Below are positions 5,467 through 5,791 of a stretch of DNA of 5,791 nucleotides, in pieces. The translations under genes and the position numbers were made by a program. Positions within the stretch are counted from its first letter, which is position 1, and each line of letters starts with the position of its first letter. The DNA lies in assembly GCA_030610725.1 (NCBI GenBank), contig JAUWRE010000077.1, positions 1-5,791 of the forward strand. The letters run 5' to 3'. The DNA is from Candidatus Aerophobota bacterium. GTDB lineage: Bacteria; Aerophobota; Aerophobia; Aerophobales; AE-B3A. Below the pieces are notes generated by a model that did no database searches, had not been told where the DNA came from, and was given only the letters and a program-made list of their open reading frames with translations.

Positions 5467-5643
5467 AATTCTATAACCTCCTCTGGTGAACATATTTCAA
5501 TTTCGTGATAGCCAGTATAGAAAAGTGGAAAAGGGGTCTAGTGGTGAATTGAAGATGCAGAAGATGCAAGAAAATTGGAGGAGCTGAAAGAGCCAGTGGT
5601 AGGAACAAAAAGGTAAGATACTTCAACTCCCATTCGACAGTGA
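5467..5643. other. Non-coding stretch, no intact gene
   Basis: No open frame with a start and family likeness was found on either strand. One + frame reads a Glu/Asp/Lys-rich run (IEDAEDARKLEELKEP, 5548-5595), but it is bounded by stops at 5545 and 5611. The notable structure is the hairpin at 5626-5651. The - strand ribosome site for the small gene ending at 5282 lies at 5476-5482. Confidence 0.5.
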
Positions 5644-5651
5644 ATGGGAGT
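5626..5651. repeat. Perfect 10-bp inverted repeat (hairpin)
   Basis: ACTCCCATTC (5626-5635) and GAATGGGAGT (5642-5651) are exact inverse complements around the 6-base loop GACAGT. No T-run follows on either strand, so it is not a standard intrinsic terminator. It sits exactly where an HD-domain fragment begins, so it may mark a junction, a mobile-element end or a structured RNA. Confidence 0.7.
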
Positions 5652-5791
5652 CTCTCAAATTGGATGTATTATTGTACCCCAAAGCATACTCCATAAGGTT
5701 TACACTGGGCAATCGCTGTCCGATGCCGAGTATGAAAAGTTTTTTTCTCATCCCTCGACCGCATACAGACTGTTGATTAGCATTCCACGGC
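5644..5791 (+). pseudogene. HD-domain (HD-GYP/response-regulator type) protein fragment, cut by the window end
   Basis: The frame from ATG 5644 is open to the window end (49 codons). It reads SQIGCIIVPQSILHKVYTG and then LSDAEYEKFFSHPSTAYRLL followed by ISIPR. The order (S-Q-[IL]-G-C-hydrophobic-[LV]-P, ~12 residues, a LSxxE(Y/E) helix, HP, a helix ending LLxxIPR) is that of HD-GYP-like phosphohydrolase domains attached to bacterial response regulators. The HD metal-binding part that should precede it is absent: a TGA at 5641-5643 lies immediately upstream, and the ATG falls within the right arm of a hairpin with no ribosome site. So the gene is probably 5'-truncated, and whether its 3' end is intact cannot be seen. 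Such proteins act in cyclic-di-GMP or stress signalling, but a fragment would not. Confidence 0.5.

Overview
This is an AT-rich, densely coded bacterial segment. All the main genes read on the + strand and have Shine-Dalgarno sites of the GGAGG type. The gene content fits an anaerobe with active folate-dependent one-carbon metabolism: formate-tetrahydrofolate ligase plus a methylene-THF dehydrogenase whose cofactor-site residues suggest NAD rather than NADP. Degenerate GC-rich repeats lie between genes and inside one gene end, and there are several gene remnants. This texture is common in uncultivated candidate-phylum, clostridial or deltaproteobacterial-type genomes, but the sequence does not fix the taxon.

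Layout. Positions 1-861 hold the 3' part of holB (DNA polymerase III delta prime), whose last ~28 codons run through a palindromic GC-rich repeat. Positions 839-~931 on the - strand carry what looks like a short remnant of a dTMP-kinase-like gene, overlapped by a near-perfect sigma70 promoter (924-951). That promoter probably drives folE (991-1560) and fhs (1576-3273). A 139-base spacer follows, with tandem heptamers and a second copy of the palindromic repeat. Then come folD (3413-4270), a small protein with a C-terminal zinc ribbon (4287-4745) and a small four-helix membrane protein with an N-terminal zinc ribbon (4785-5249). The last 540 bases hold no intact gene. They contain a frameshifted small antitoxin-like gene on the - strand (5282-5466), a perfect hairpin (5626-5651), and the start of a truncated HD-domain signalling protein running off the end (5644-5791).

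How the genes work together. FolE commits GTP to pterin and folate synthesis, Fhs charges tetrahydrofolate with formate, and FolD interconverts 10-formyl-, methenyl- and methylene-THF. These three form a cofactor-supply plus C1-loading module, and the last two are the first folate-bound steps of the methyl branch of the Wood-Ljungdahl pathway. The most interesting point is that this FolD departs from the family at several active-site positions, including the catalytic lysine (Gln here). It may therefore be a dehydrogenase that depends on a separate cyclohydrolase. The two zinc-ribbon proteins are of unknown function; their tight spacing suggests co-transcription with folD.
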